Assembly (NCBI RefSeq): GCF_000424285.1
Contig: NZ_AUJP01000008.1
Coordinates: 62,001 to 126,000 of the forward strand
From: Butyrivibrio sp. MB2005
Lineage (GTDB): Bacteria > Bacillota > Clostridia > Lachnospirales > Lachnospiraceae
Length of the DNA stretch: 64,000 bases
Reading direction: 5' to 3'
Below are positions 44,958 to 54,480 of the stretch, one piece after another (within the stretch, counting starts at the first letter, position 1; every line of letters starts with the position of its first letter). The position numbers and the translations under genes were made by a program. The notes beneath the pieces are model-generated. The model was given only the letters and a program-made list of their open reading frames with translations, ran no database searches and was not told where the DNA came from.

Positions 44958-46151
44958 ATGAAGAGAAAACTTTTAGGTACTTTTCTTTCAGTTGCTATGG
45001 CAGCTTCAATGCTCGTAGGATGCGGCGGCGGAAGCTCAGCTCCGGCAACAACTGACACAGGCGCAGCTGAGGAGACAGCTACAGAGGCTCCTGCTGCAGA
45101 AGAGACAACTGAGGAAGCTGCTACAGAGGAGACAGCTACTGAAGAGACAGCTACAGAGGACACAGCTGCTGGCGGCGGCAAGGTTGGTGTAGCAATGCCC
45201 ACTAAGGACCTTCAGAGATGGAACCAGGATGGTGCAAACATGGAGCAGCAGCTCAAGGATGCAGGTTATGAAGTAGATCTTCAGTATGCATCAAACGATA
45301 TCGCTACTCAGGTTTCTCAGATTGAGAACATGATCAGCTCAGGCGCACAGGTTCTTGTAATCGCTTCTATCGATGGTGATTCACTTGGAACAGTTCTTGA
45401 GCAGGCTAAGGAAGCAGGCGTTTCTGTTATCGCTTATGACCGTCTTATCATGAACTCTGACGCTGTTAGCTACTATGCTACATTCGATAACTACATGGTT
45501 GGAACAAAGCAGGGTGAGTACATCAGAGATCAGCTTGATCTTGACAACACAGATGGCCCTTACAACCTTGAGATCTTCACAGGTGACCCCGGTGACAACA
45601 ATGCAAGATTCTTCTACGGCGGTGCAATGGACGTTCTTAAGCCTTACATCGACGAGGGCAAGCTTGTAGTTAAGTCCGGACAGGTTGAGTTCGACGACGT
45701 TGCAACAGCTAACTGGGCAACAGAGACAGCACAGTCAAGAATGGATGCTATCATTTCTGCAAACTATGCTGACGGAACAAAGCTTGATGCAGTTCTTTGC
45801 TCAAACGACTCTACAGCACTCGGTGCTACAAACTCACTTGAAGCTAACTACACAGGTGATTGGCCGATCATCACAGGTCAGGACTGTGACGTAGCTAACG
45901 TTAAGAACATGATCGCAGGCAAGCAGTCAATGTCTATCTTCAAGGATACTCGTGATCTTGCAGCTAAGACAGTTGAGATGGTTGACGCTATCATGAAGGG
46001 CTCAGATGCTCCTGTAAACGATACAGAGACATATGACAACGGCACAGGTGTTATTCCTTCATACCTTTGCGAGCCCGTATTCGCTGATGTAAATAACTAC
46101 AAAGAGCTCCTTATCGACTCCGGTTATTACACAGAGGATCAGCTTCAGTAA
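44958..46151 (+). CDS. multiple-monosaccharide-binding lipoprotein, ChvE/XylF type
   Basis: A 397-aa CUT2 solute-binding lipoprotein. The lipobox is LVGC (Cys about 22), then a Gly/Ser and Glu/Thr-rich tether with TEETA repeats (about 30-75), then the binding domain (KVGVAMPTKDLQRWNQDG, VIAYDRLIMN, NDSTALG). ChvE/XylF-like proteins bind xylose, glucose, arabinose or galactose. Codon choice is strongly biased, suggesting very high expression, as expected for the binding subunit. It is followed by an intercistronic stem-loop and the ATPase and permease genes. Confidence 0.92.
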   Translation: MKRKLLGTFLSVAMAASMLVGCGGGSSAPATTDTGAAEETATEAPAAEETTEEAATEETATEETATEDTAAGGGKVGVAMPTKDLQRWNQDGANMEQQLKDAGYEVDLQYASNDIATQVSQIENMISSGAQVLVIASIDGDSLGTVLEQAKEAGVSVIAYDRLIMNSDAVSYYATFDNYMVGTKQGEYIRDQLDLDNTDGPYNLEIFTGDPGDNNARFFYGGAMDVLKPYIDEGKLVVKSGQVEFDDVATANWATETAQSRMDAIISANYADGTKLDAVLCSNDSTALGATNSLEANYTGDWPIITGQDCDVANVKNMIAGKQSMSIFKDTRDLAAKTVEMVDAIMKGSDAPVNDTETYDNGTGVIPSYLCEPVFADVNNYKELLIDSGYYTEDQLQ

Positions 46152-46176
46152 GCTAATCTAAAACAAAATACTTATA

Positions 46177-46201
46177 GGGCGGGCCTGCTTTAGACCCGCC
46201 C
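46177..46201 (+). other. intercistronic stem-loop after the binding-protein gene
   Basis: GGGCGGG (46177-46183) pairs with CCCGCCC (46195-46201); there is no T run. This placement, just after an abundant binding-protein gene, suits mRNA 3-prime protection or partial termination, giving more binding protein than ATPase. Confidence 0.6.
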
Positions 46202-46267
46202 ATTGTATGCAAAACTTTTAAACCAGTAAAAAATAATTAACCTATTGTGAATAAAGGAGGGGTAATC

Positions 46268-47824
46268 TTGGCGAAGATATTATTGGAAATGAAAAATATC
46301 ACCAAAACCTTCCCCGGTGTTAAAGCTCTGGATAACGTAAATCTTCAGGTGGAAGAGGGCGAGATTCATGCGCTTGTTGGTGAGAATGGCGCTGGTAAGT
46401 CCACACTGATGAACGTACTTAGCGGTATTTATCCGTACGGAACCTATGAAGGGGATATCAAATACGATTCTGAGGTTTGTAAGTTCAACGATATTAAGGA
46501 CAGTGAAGCTAAGGGTATTGTTATCATACACCAGGAGCTGGCACTTATTCCTTACATGACAATCGCTGAAAACATGTTCCTTGGAAACGAACGGGGAACC
46601 AAATTTAAGATCAACTGGAACGAGACCAGTTCACTTGCTCGTAAATATCTGGATATTGTCGGACTTAAGGACAGTACACAGACACTGATTAAGGATATTG
46701 GTGTTGGTAAACAGCAGCTTGTTGAGATAGCAAAGGCACTTTCAAAGGATGCCAGACTGCTTATCCTTGACGAGCCTACTTCTTCGCTTAACGAGACAGA
46801 TTCAAGAGCACTTCTTGATCTGCTTCTCAAGCTGAAAGCGGAGCGTAATCTTACTTCAATCATCATTTCTCATAAGCTCAATGAGATTTCTTATGTAGCT
46901 GATAAGATCACAGTCATCCGAGATGGTTCTACAATCGAGACCCTTACAAAGGGTGTAGATGACCTGTCAGAAGACAGAATCATCAAGGGCATGGTTGGAC
47001 GTGAACTCTCAGATCGTTTCCCGAAGAGAGAGCATCATGTTGGCGAAGAGATCATGATGGAAGTAAAGAACTGGAATGTTTACCATCCTTTATATAATGA
47101 GAGAAAAATCGTTAATAACGTAAGCATCAAGGTAAAGAAAGGTGAAGTTCTGGGTATTTCCGGACTCATGGGCGCAGGAAGAACTGAGCTTGCAATGAGC
47201 GTATTCGGAAAGAGCTATGGCGAGAACATCTCAGGACAGGTATTCATCAAGGGACAGGAAGTTCATCTGAACACTGTTCAGGATGCGATCAAGCACAAGC
47301 TTGCTTACGTTACTGAGGACAGAAAGGGTAACGGACTTATCCTTTCCAATCCTATCAAGATAAATACAACACTTGCTAATCTTGATGCAGTCAGCAGCCA
47401 CAAGATCATCGATAAAGATAAAGAGTATAAGGTTGCTGTTGATTACAAAGAAAAGCTTAAGACCAAGGCACCCACAGTTGAACAGAACGTTGGCAACCTC
47501 TCAGGTGGTAACCAGCAGAAGGTTCTTCTTGCAAAGTGGATGTTTGCGGATCCCGATATTCTCATACTTGATGAGCCTACAAGAGGTATCGATGTCGGCG
47601 CTAAATATGAGATCTACTGCATTATCAATCAGCTCGTAGCTGAAGGTAAATCAGTTATTATGATATCTTCAGAGCTTCCGGAAATTCTGGGAATGTGTGA
47701 CAGAGTTTATGTCATGAACGAGGGTAGGATAGTTGGAGAGCTCGATGGCAAAGAAGCAACACAGGAAAAGATAATGACTAAGATTTTACAGTCATCCGGA
47801 AATAAGGAGGTAAACAATGGATAA
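46268..47824 (+). CDS. CUT2 sugar ABC transporter ATPase, tandem NBDs
   Basis: A 518-aa protein with two ABC domains, as in XylG/MglA/GguA. NBD1 (about 5-245) has Walker [10 protein letters not shown] and Walker [15 protein letters not shown]2 (about 260-510) has a degenerate Walker A (GLMGAGRTE), signature LSGGNQQK and Walker [14 protein letters not shown] choose TTG 46268 (AKILLEMKN), 7 bases after AAAGGAGGGG; a GTG at 46247 would place that ribosome site inside the gene. It overlaps the permease by eight bases. Confidence 0.93.
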   Translation: MAKILLEMKNITKTFPGVKALDNVNLQVEEGEIHALVGENGAGKSTLMNVLSGIYPYGTYEGDIKYDSEVCKFNDIKDSEAKGIVIIHQELALIPYMTIAENMFLGNERGTKFKINWNETSSLARKYLDIVGLKDSTQTLIKDIGVGKQQLVEIAKALSKDARLLILDEPTSSLNETDSRALLDLLLKLKAERNLTSIIISHKLNEISYVADKITVIRDGSTIETLTKGVDDLSEDRIIKGMVGRELSDRFPKREHHVGEEIMMEVKNWNVYHPLYNERKIVNNVSIKVKKGEVLGISGLMGAGRTELAMSVFGKSYGENISGQVFIKGQEVHLNTVQDAIKHKLAYVTEDRKGNGLILSNPIKINTTLANLDAVSSHKIIDKDKEYKVAVDYKEKLKTKAPTVEQNVGNLSGGNQQKVLLAKWMFADPDILILDEPTRGIDVGAKYEIYCIINQLVAEGKSVIMISSELPEILGMCDRVYVMNEGRIVGELDGKEATQEKIMTKILQSSGNKEVNNG

Positions 47825-49007
47825 GAACCAAGTACTTGGCTTTTTAAAGAAAAATACTATGATAATTGTTCTTCTCATAGTAGTAGCATTCTTCTCATGG
47901 AGAACAGGCGGAGCAATTCTTCTGCCTATGAACGTAAGTAACCTGATTTCACAGAACGCATACGTATTCGTACTTGCAACAGGTATGCTTTTGTGTATCT
48001 TAACCGGTGGTAACATCGATCTTTCAGTTGGATCAGTTGTATGCTTTGTAGGCGCTGTAGGTGCAACACTTATGGTTAACCTCAACGTTCCGATCCCGCT
48101 TGCAATCATTTGCATGATCCTCATCGGTACAGCAATCGGTGCTTTCCAGGGATTCTGGATCGCATTTGTAAGAATTCCTCCTTTCATCGTAACACTGGCT
48201 GGAATGCTTGCATTCAGAGGTATCTCAAACGTAGTTCTTAACGGACTTACAGTTTCTATCAAGGATAAGACTTCATTTGTAAACCTGTTCGGTGGCGGTG
48301 CTGACTGCTATGTACATGACATCTTCGGAAACGGTGCACTTAACCTTACATGTCTCTTTGGTGGTATCCTTGCAACAGCAATTTACGTAATCCTCAGAGT
48401 ATCAGGACGTGTTAAGAGAACAAAGAACAACTACGAAGTAGAGAACTTCGCTGGATTCCTTGCAAAGACAATCGCTATCTCAGCTGTAATCATTCTCTTT
48501 GCTTACAAGCTTGCACAGCACAAGGGTATTCCGACAGTTCTTATCTGGGTTATGATCGTAGTTCTTGTTTATGGTTACATCACAAACAACACAACAGTTG
48601 GACGTTACTTCTACGCAGTAGGTGGTAACGAGAAGGCTACAAAGCTTTCCGGTATCAACACAAACAAGGTTTACTTCCTTGCTTACACCAACATGGGCTT
48701 CCTTGCAGCACTTGCAGGTATGATCACAATCGCACGTCTTACATCAGCTCAGCCTACATACGGCCAGAACTATGAGATGGACGCTATCGGTTCCTGCTTC
48801 ATCGGTGGAGCATCTGCTTACGGCGGAATCGGTACAGTTCCCGGAGTTATCGTTGGTGCGGTTCTCATGGGTGTTATCAACCTTGGTATGTCACTTATGG
48901 GCGTTGATGCCAACATGCAGAAGGTTGTAAAGGGTGTCGTTCTTCTTGCAGCCGTTATCTTCGACGTAGTATCAAAGCGCGGCGGAAAGATGATCGCAAA
49001 GAACTAA
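47817..49007 (+). CDS. CUT2 sugar ABC transporter permease (XylH/GguB type)
   Basis: A 396-aa permease with about ten membrane helices. It carries the CUT2 signature region [13 protein letters not shown] and the [18 protein letters not shown] end. A cytosolic loop of about 30 polar residues near 195-225 ([14 protein letters not shown]) fits the long multiple-monosaccharide (GguB/MmsB) form. It completes the ABC importer with the lipoprotein and tandem ATPase, and ends at a strong terminator. Confidence 0.94.
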   Translation: MDKNQVLGFLKKNTMIIVLLIVVAFFSWRTGGAILLPMNVSNLISQNAYVFVLATGMLLCILTGGNIDLSVGSVVCFVGAVGATLMVNLNVPIPLAIICMILIGTAIGAFQGFWIAFVRIPPFIVTLAGMLAFRGISNVVLNGLTVSIKDKTSFVNLFGGGADCYVHDIFGNGALNLTCLFGGILATAIYVILRVSGRVKRTKNNYEVENFAGFLAKTIAISAVIILFAYKLAQHKGIPTVLIWVMIVVLVYGYITNNTTVGRYFYAVGGNEKATKLSGINTNKVYFLAYTNMGFLAALAGMITIARLTSAQPTYGQNYEMDAIGSCFIGGASAYGGIGTVPGVIVGAVLMGVINLGMSLMGVDANMQKVVKGVVLLAAVIFDVVSKRGGKMIAKN

Positions 49008-49032
49008 GAAAAATAATTGTTTTAAGCATATT

Positions 49033-49067
49033 ATCCTCGGAAGAGTTATCTCTTCCGGGGATTTTTT
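49033..49067 (+). terminator. intrinsic terminator of the CUT2 operon
   Basis: ATCCTCGGAAGAG (49033-49045) pairs with CTCTTCCGGGGAT (49050-49062) with one wobble, followed by six T. Confidence 0.88.
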
Positions 49068-49188
49068 GTACTGTAAATATGATTAAAAAGCACGATAGAC
49101 TAACGTGCGCGAAAAGATATATAATTAGGTTTGATAAATCGTTAAAGTTTTATTTAGAAACAAAACAGCTATGATAGGAGCACCAAAC

Positions 49189-50295
49189 GTGGCGGATCGT
49201 AAAAGTAGACAATCAAATATTGAATTATTGAGAATCCTTGCAGCCTGCGGAGTTGTATGGCTTCATTACAATAACGCTACAATTGGCGGCGGATTTGGCT
49301 ATGCAGCATCCGGCAGCGTAAATGAATTCATCATGATTTTCTTTGAGGCGCTTTCTATCTGTGCGGTTAATCTTTTTGTGCTTATATCAGGTTATTTTCT
49401 TGCTGATAATAATAAGAGAGATCTGCTAAAGCCCATAGAGCTTATTTTACAGCTCCTGATACTGGGTCTTGTTTTCTTTGGAATATTTATATTTGGAAAT
49501 GGCGGCGGATTTGATACAGATGTATTTTTATCATTCTTCATGCCCGTAAACTGGTTCGTCTTTATTTACGGTGCGCTCTATATTTTTTCACCATACATAA
49601 ATCTTGCCTGGAAAGGCCTTGATGCGACAGGGAAAAAGAGACTTATGACACTGATGCTGATCGTATTCTCGGTTTATCCTACACTTATTGAGATTGCAAA
49701 AACAGTATCCGGAAGGACTATGAACGGTCTTAGCAGTGTTGGAATAAACGGCGCCCAGTCAGGCTATACCATTGTGATCTTTGTATTTATGTATCTCATA
49801 GGATGCTCCCTTAGGGATATGGATAAAAACGGCGAATCTTTCACATCAAAGGAGATTACTACTGGAAAGCTTCTTGTCTGGTTTATCTTAGATGCGGCGA
49901 TTATCATTCTTTGGACGTATTTTGATAAGCTTGTTCTTAAAAAGGACGTTTTTGAAAGTGTAGCCTGGAACTACGATAATCCACTTGTGATCATAGAAGC
50001 GGTGCTTCTTTTCCTTATATTCAAGAATCTGAAGATTGGAAGCAGCAAGGTTATCAATACGCTTTCGGCAGCGTCATTTACAGTGTATCTGGTACATGTA
50101 AGGTTCCTTCCTCTTTGCAATATTCAGGCTTTTGCTGAGGGAAGCCCTGTGCTTTTAGTTATTTCCATGCTTATATCCGCAGCAGGAATTTATGTGGCAG
50201 GCTTTGTGATTTATATGATCTACAGCTTCTGTACAAAGCCCCTTATTTCACTTTTGGATAAGACCTGGCAAAAGGGAAGAAAGTATACAGCATAA
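49189..50295 (+). CDS. membrane acyltransferase, Acyltransferase_3 (OatA/exopolysaccharide) family
   Basis: An integral membrane protein with about ten helices that O-acylates an envelope glycan or similar acceptor. The N-terminal QSNIELLRILAACGVVWLHY contains the family's catalytic His; FVLISGYFLA and YLVHVRFLPL are other family marks. GTG 49189 follows AGGAG by nine bases; the upstream ATG 49171 overlaps that site and is less likely. Protein length from GTG is 368 aa. The acceptor is unknown. Confidence 0.85.
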   Translation: MADRKSRQSNIELLRILAACGVVWLHYNNATIGGGFGYAASGSVNEFIMIFFEALSICAVNLFVLISGYFLADNNKRDLLKPIELILQLLILGLVFFGIFIFGNGGGFDTDVFLSFFMPVNWFVFIYGALYIFSPYINLAWKGLDATGKKRLMTLMLIVFSVYPTLIEIAKTVSGRTMNGLSSVGINGAQSGYTIVIFVFMYLIGCSLRDMDKNGESFTSKEITTGKLLVWFILDAAIIILWTYFDKLVLKKDVFESVAWNYDNPLVIIEAVLLFLIFKNLKIGSSKVINTLSAASFTVYLVHVRFLPLCNIQAFAEGSPVLLVISMLISAAGIYVAGFVIYMIYSFCTKPLISLLDKTWQKGRKYTA

Positions 50296-50429
50296 CCTAA
50301 GTTTCCGCAGAAACAGTGACTCTCGGGATTATTTAGATAAATTAAATACTCAGTTTATCGTATTTTTATTTCTATAATGCAAATTATGATAGAATAATAA
50401 TATCTATCAGACCGCCCAGGAGGTGAAGA

Positions 50430-51824
50430 ATGAGCTCTAATAATCCGGATTATGAAAAGCTTAAGATAATAGCTGAGAGCTGTGTTGATCCATGTGCAGT
50501 TATGAGTGTTGAGAAGAATCCTGATGGAACCTGCGGAGAAATCAGGATTGTTGCAGCTAATGACAAATTCAGCATGACAGGAGAAAACACAGAGGGCGAA
50601 CTATATACCAAATTTATCAGACAGGAAGCAGAGTTTGACGACATGTGCTTTAAATCTGCCTTCGAAGGTGAGCGTTTTCATACGTATATCGACACCACGG
50701 AGCTCTATGGCGGATGGTCTGAGAATCTTATTCTTCCACTAAAACCTTCATCAGATGGAAAAACTGGATATTGCCAGTTCATATATGGATTAGACGAAGA
50801 GATGCAGCCGGATAAGTTTTCTGCTATATCTCCCATTGTCGCAGGCTTTGTTATGAAAACCAGCGTAAGCCTTAAAAAAGGTGCAGATTTTAAGGCTAAC
50901 CTCAACGAAGTATTGGATGATCTTCGAAATTTTGCAGACGCTGTTTCTGTTTGTGTCGTTTCTGCAGATAACGAGAAAAAGAAGGCGGAGATCATAGGAC
51001 AGAGCATCAGAGATGGATCCATTGCAGCAGAGCAGCTTTTCAGTGAGGTTCCTTTTGAAATAGTTGAAGCCTGGGATGAGATCATTGGTGACAGTAACAG
51101 CTTCATAATCAGGGATATGAGCGAAATTGAAAACAACAGCAGAATTCCCGATAAGTGGGCTAACCTTCTTAAAACAGAAGGCGCAAGCAATGTGTGCCTT
51201 GTTCCTCTTTCCCATGAGCAGCAGACAAAGGGATATCTTATTATCAGCAGTTTTGATGCGGAGAGAGAAAGTGAAATAAAAGAAACAGCCAAGCTTATGG
51301 CTCTTTTCCTTGCATCTGAAATGGCTAACAGCGAGTTCTTAAAGAGACTTGAGTGGCTCACAAGCCTTGATATGCTTACAGGTGTTCGCAACAGAGCAGC
51401 CATGAACAGAGTGGTTGATGAGCTGGATGCAAGACTTAAATATCAAAAAGCTCCTTTCGGAGTAGCAATATGCGCCATGAACGGACTTAAGGCCCTTAAC
51501 GCCGAGGGTGGACACGACGCCGGAAACGAGGCTCTTGCCAAGGCAGGAGAGATTCTAAGGGGAGTGTTTAAGGAGTCTCAGGTTTTCCGCTCAGCGGGCG
51601 AAGAATTCTCTGTTGTTGCAGAGGGGATTAGCAAAGAGAAATTTGAAGAAAAGATTGGAAAGCTTCGGGAACTTGGCAGCGATCCCGAGGGTGTTCACCT
51701 TTCCATTGGCTGGTTTACTGACGAGGATACAGGTGATATCAGAGCTGCCCTTAGAGAATCCTACCAGCAGATGCGCAAGGAAAAGAACAGTTTTTACGAG
51801 AAATATCCGGAAAAGAAGAGATAA
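50430..51824 (+). CDS. GGDEF-domain protein with degenerate active site
   Basis: A 464-aa protein. The N-terminal part (1-130) is PAS-like, the middle (about 150-300) GAF-like, and the C-terminal (about 305-460) a diguanylate-cyclase fold beginning SLDMLTGVRNRAAM. The signature is AGEEF (389-393) in place of GGDEF, and the first metal Asp is Ala (CAMNGLK where active enzymes have a D in DLNGLK). Cyclic-di-GMP synthesis is therefore doubtful; a GTP- or c-di-GMP-sensing role is possible. An AGGAGG site precedes the start. Confidence 0.85.
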   Translation: MSSNNPDYEKLKIIAESCVDPCAVMSVEKNPDGTCGEIRIVAANDKFSMTGENTEGELYTKFIRQEAEFDDMCFKSAFEGERFHTYIDTTELYGGWSENLILPLKPSSDGKTGYCQFIYGLDEEMQPDKFSAISPIVAGFVMKTSVSLKKGADFKANLNEVLDDLRNFADAVSVCVVSADNEKKKAEIIGQSIRDGSIAAEQLFSEVPFEIVEAWDEIIGDSNSFIIRDMSEIENNSRIPDKWANLLKTEGASNVCLVPLSHEQQTKGYLIISSFDAERESEIKETAKLMALFLASEMANSEFLKRLEWLTSLDMLTGVRNRAAMNRVVDELDARLKYQKAPFGVAICAMNGLKALNAEGGHDAGNEALAKAGEILRGVFKESQVFRSAGEEFSVVAEGISKEKFEEKIGKLRELGSDPEGVHLSIGWFTDEDTGDIRAALRESYQQMRKEKNSFYEKYPEKKR

Positions 51825-51855
51825 AACTACCTTTTAGGCACGAGGAGGAATGCAT

Positions 51856-52947
51856 ATGAAGAAGAAAATGGGCAGTTTATTCATGGCCGGGGTGATAGCA
51901 GCAGCGATGCTTTCCGGATGCGCCGGGGCAGAGTCGGAGTCAGCAGACACAGAAGAATCGGCGGAGGCAGAAAGCGCTGAGACAGCAGAACAGGATACTG
52001 CCACAGAAAGCAGTAATGACATTTCACAGAAAAAAATCGGTATTTGCATATATCAGTTTGATGATAATTTTATGTCCCTTTACAGGGATGAGCTGGTAAA
52101 CTATCTGGTTGACCAGGGATTTTCAGAGGAAAACATCACTGTTGAGGATTCAGAGCTCAGTCAGGAAAAGCAGAATCAGCAGATACAGACGATGATTGAT
52201 AACGGCGTTGATGTTCTTATCATCAATGCGGTAAATACCTCGGAAGCAGCCGGTATCACTGACATGGCAGTTGGTGCAGGGATACCTCTTGTTTATATAA
52301 ACAGAGAGCCTGATGTTGCCGAGGAGCAAAGATGGGTTGATAACGGCTGGGAAGTTACATACGTTGGCTGCGATGCAAGGCAGTCCGGAACTCTTCAGGG
52401 AAATATCATCGTGGATATCGGCCTTGAAAAGGTTGACCAGAATGATGACAACATAGTTCAATACATTATGATAGAGGGCGATCCTGAGAATATCGACGCC
52501 CAGTACAGAACGCAGTTTTCGGTAAAGGCACTGGAGGATCAAGGCTGGAGCGTAAAGTGTCTCTACGACGAGGTTGGAAACTGGGACAGAGAGTCAGCTA
52601 AGCAGCTCTCAAAGGAAGCACTTGAAAAGCATCCCGAGACGGAGGTTGTTTTCTGTAATAACGATTCAATGGCTCTTGGCGCACTGGAGTCCATTAACGA
52701 AGCAGGCAGGACCGTTGGAGAAGACATTTATCTTGTTGGCGTGGATGCGCTGACGGAGGCTTTGGACGATGTAATTGATGGATCAATTACAGGAACGGTC
52801 TTCAATGATTACTTTGATCAGTCACACAGGGCAGCAGCCGCAACCATCAACTACATGAAGGGTGCCGGCAACGACCACTACATCGGCTGCGACTATGTGA
52901 TGGTCACAAAGGACAACGCCCAGGAAATTCTTGACAGGATTAAATAA
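51856..52947 (+). CDS. galactose/glucose-binding lipoprotein, MglB-like, orphan
   Basis: A 363-aa CUT2 binding lipoprotein. The lipobox is LSGC (Cys about 22), followed by an acidic Ser/Glu/Ala tether to about 58. The binding domain has KIGICIYQFDDNFMSLYR, YINREPD and FCNNDSMALGA, characteristic of MglB. GAGGAGG lies seven bases before ATG 51856; ATG 51850 is too close to it. No ATPase or permease is next to it, so it may use the CUT2 system 3 kb upstream or act as a chemoreceptor ligand carrier for the methyl-accepting protein downstream. Confidence 0.9.
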   Translation: MKKKMGSLFMAGVIAAAMLSGCAGAESESADTEESAEAESAETAEQDTATESSNDISQKKIGICIYQFDDNFMSLYRDELVNYLVDQGFSEENITVEDSELSQEKQNQQIQTMIDNGVDVLIINAVNTSEAAGITDMAVGAGIPLVYINREPDVAEEQRWVDNGWEVTYVGCDARQSGTLQGNIIVDIGLEKVDQNDDNIVQYIMIEGDPENIDAQYRTQFSVKALEDQGWSVKCLYDEVGNWDRESAKQLSKEALEKHPETEVVFCNNDSMALGALESINEAGRTVGEDIYLVGVDALTEALDDVIDGSITGTVFNDYFDQSHRAAAATINYMKGAGNDHYIGCDYVMVTKDNAQEILDRIK

Positions 52948-52969
52948 CCGTTAGGTTTTAGTTAATGGT

Positions 52970-53003
52970 CAGAACCTGCGAACATATATATTCGCAGGTT
53001 CTG
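52970..53003 (+). terminator. hairpin after the MglB-like gene
   Basis: CAGAACCTGCGAA (52970-52982) and TTCGCAGGTTCTG (52991-53003) form a perfect 13-bp stem with an 8-nt loop. There is no clean T run. Confidence 0.7.
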
Positions 53004-53152
53004 GCTATTATATTAAAACGTAGCTGTAATATAGTCACAACATGGCATAAAGGATTATAATATAAGGCAGATGATGGTATATCATCTGTCTTTTTTGATG
53101 AGGGAATATATGCTTAATCCATTTTTATATAGATGTGGCTGTAGGAGGTAAA

Positions 53153-53260
53153 TTGGGATTATTCGAATTGAAAAAGGATTTGATGAATTCTATTTTTCAG
53201 TTCTCACTTTGCACTTTATGTTTTTATCCTATTTTACAGTTGTGTTGTTGTAAAAAATGA
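53153..53260 (+). CDS. possible 35-residue peptide or gene remnant
   Basis: AGGAGG (53143-53148) lies four bases before TTG 53153, opening a frame to TGA 53258. It reads MGLFELKKDLMNSIF and then a hydrophobic, Cys-rich end. The strong ribosome site is the main support. Short spacing, the rare start codon and the lack of any known family make it weak; it may be the 5-prime stub of a lost gene. Confidence 0.25.
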   Translation: MGLFELKKDLMNSIFQFSLCTLCFYPILQLCCCKK

Positions 53261-53273
53261 ATACTTGGAGACA

Positions 53274-53530
53274 GGTATATAAGATTGAAAAATACATAGT
53301 AATTATATATCTTTTTGTAAGCGACTGAGCAGGGCCGGTATATAAGATAGAAATATAATGTCAATTTATATACTTTTTTCTGTGCTTTATAAGTACATGG
53401 GCTGAGTACTACAGGAAATGCATATAAAAAAGTATATAAGTCTAATTATTATTTTCAATTTATATACTTGGCGAGAAGTTACGGGAGAAATAGGTATATA
53501 AATTTGGCTTAAGAGCCTTTCTTATATATG
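53274..53530. repeat. array of four inverted-repeat units with exact 20-nt centres
   Basis: Each unit is GTATATAA (or GGTATATAA), exactly 20 variable bases, then TTATATAC/TTATATATC/TTATATATG. Units: 53274-53311, 53337-53373, 53431-53467, 53493-53530. Unit starts are 63, 94 and 62 bp apart. The surrounding 52948-53702 stretch has no solid gene, is AT-rich, and also holds a small hairpin with T run at about 53068-53094. Confidence 0.7.
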
Positions 53531-53702
53531 TTGTGTAAAAAGGAACAGTAAACATATTTTAGGAACACTTTTGTAAAAAGAAAGATGTTTTTTGTGCGGA
53601 GTATACCTCAGATGACCATAACAGACGTTATTAGGTATATATCAAAAAAATCGTAGCTTTTATAGGGGAGTAGAAACACTTTTAGAAAAAGGGAATATAT
53701 TT

Positions 53703-54413
53703 ATGAAAAAGTGCGCAATAATAGCGGGTTCGGAAATAAAGAATTATGAATGGGTGAAGTCCCATTTTGATGAGGAGACTTTCTGTATATACTGCGATGG
53801 CGGGCTCTATCACGAAGAAAAGCTGGGGGTTAAGCCGGATCTTATAATCGGGGATTTTGATTCACATCCTGTGCCTGAAACAGAGGTTGAGCTTATAAAG
53901 CTGCCAACGGAAAAAGATGATACAGACAGTGTCTATGCCGTTAAGGAAGCCATAAAGCGTGGATTTACGGAATTTATACTGATAGGAGCGATTGGAAAGA
54001 GATTCGATCATAGCCTTGGAAACATGGCGATTCTGATAATGCTTGAAAAGCAGGGACTTTCCGGGATGATAATTGATGACTACTCGGAGATCAGCCTGAT
54101 TTCAGGCGGATGCGCCTCGGTGGATAAAGGAATCTCTGAAAATAATGGAATAGCAGAAGCCGGTAAAAGTCTGGGAACTGCCAGCAACATTGCAGAAATT
54201 GGCGATGACTTTAGTTTCTTTTCTGTGCTTCCTGCAGGGGGCGATGCAAGCGGCGTCACAATAGAAGGCGCCAAGTACAATGTTAAAGACGTAGAGCTTA
54301 CCATGGATTTCCCGGTAGGGATAAGTAATGAAGTGGCACCGGGCAGCAGAGCAACAGTTTCTGTAAGAGAAGGGAAGCTTTTCATAATAAAGGTAAAGAG
54401 CGAGAAATTCTAA
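53703..54413 (+). CDS. thiN: thiamine pyrophosphokinase
   Basis: Transfers pyrophosphate from ATP to thiamine, making the cofactor TPP. The 236-aa protein shows the family's N-terminal CDGGLYH, LIIGDFDSHP and LPTEKDDTDS motifs (ATP/metal site), then GAIGKRFDHSLGN, and a C-terminal beta-barrel thiamine-binding domain with a small insertion near 140-165. GGGA is nine bases before the start. It is 67 bp upstream of the PHP-like gene and may begin that operon, although thiamine salvage and the transporter have no obvious link. Confidence 0.94.
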   Translation: MKKCAIIAGSEIKNYEWVKSHFDEETFCIYCDGGLYHEEKLGVKPDLIIGDFDSHPVPETEVELIKLPTEKDDTDSVYAVKEAIKRGFTEFILIGAIGKRFDHSLGNMAILIMLEKQGLSGMIIDDYSEISLISGGCASVDKGISENNGIAEAGKSLGTASNIAEIGDDFSFFSVLPAGGDASGVTIEGAKYNVKDVELTMDFPVGISNEVAPGSRATVSVREGKLFIIKVKSEKF

Positions 54414-54480
54414 GATTTATATCAAAAAGGCTACCAATGTAACAGTTTTGGCTATATATTTAAAAGGATAAGCGAAAACA

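Noticed and set aside
46247-46267. GTG 46247 as start of the tandem ATPase
   Set aside because: It would place the strong AAAGGAGGGG ribosome site inside the coding region; TTG 46268 fits the site and the family N-terminus.
53312-53420. TPP riboswitch ahead of thiN (two CTGAG occurrences)
   Set aside because: The conserved 3-prime ACCUGAUCUGG/UAAUGCCAGCG part is absent and the flanking stems do not form.
53274-53530. CRISPR array
   Set aside because: Repeats are 8-9 bp AT-rich arms in inverted order, unit steps are uneven, and no cas gene is nearby.
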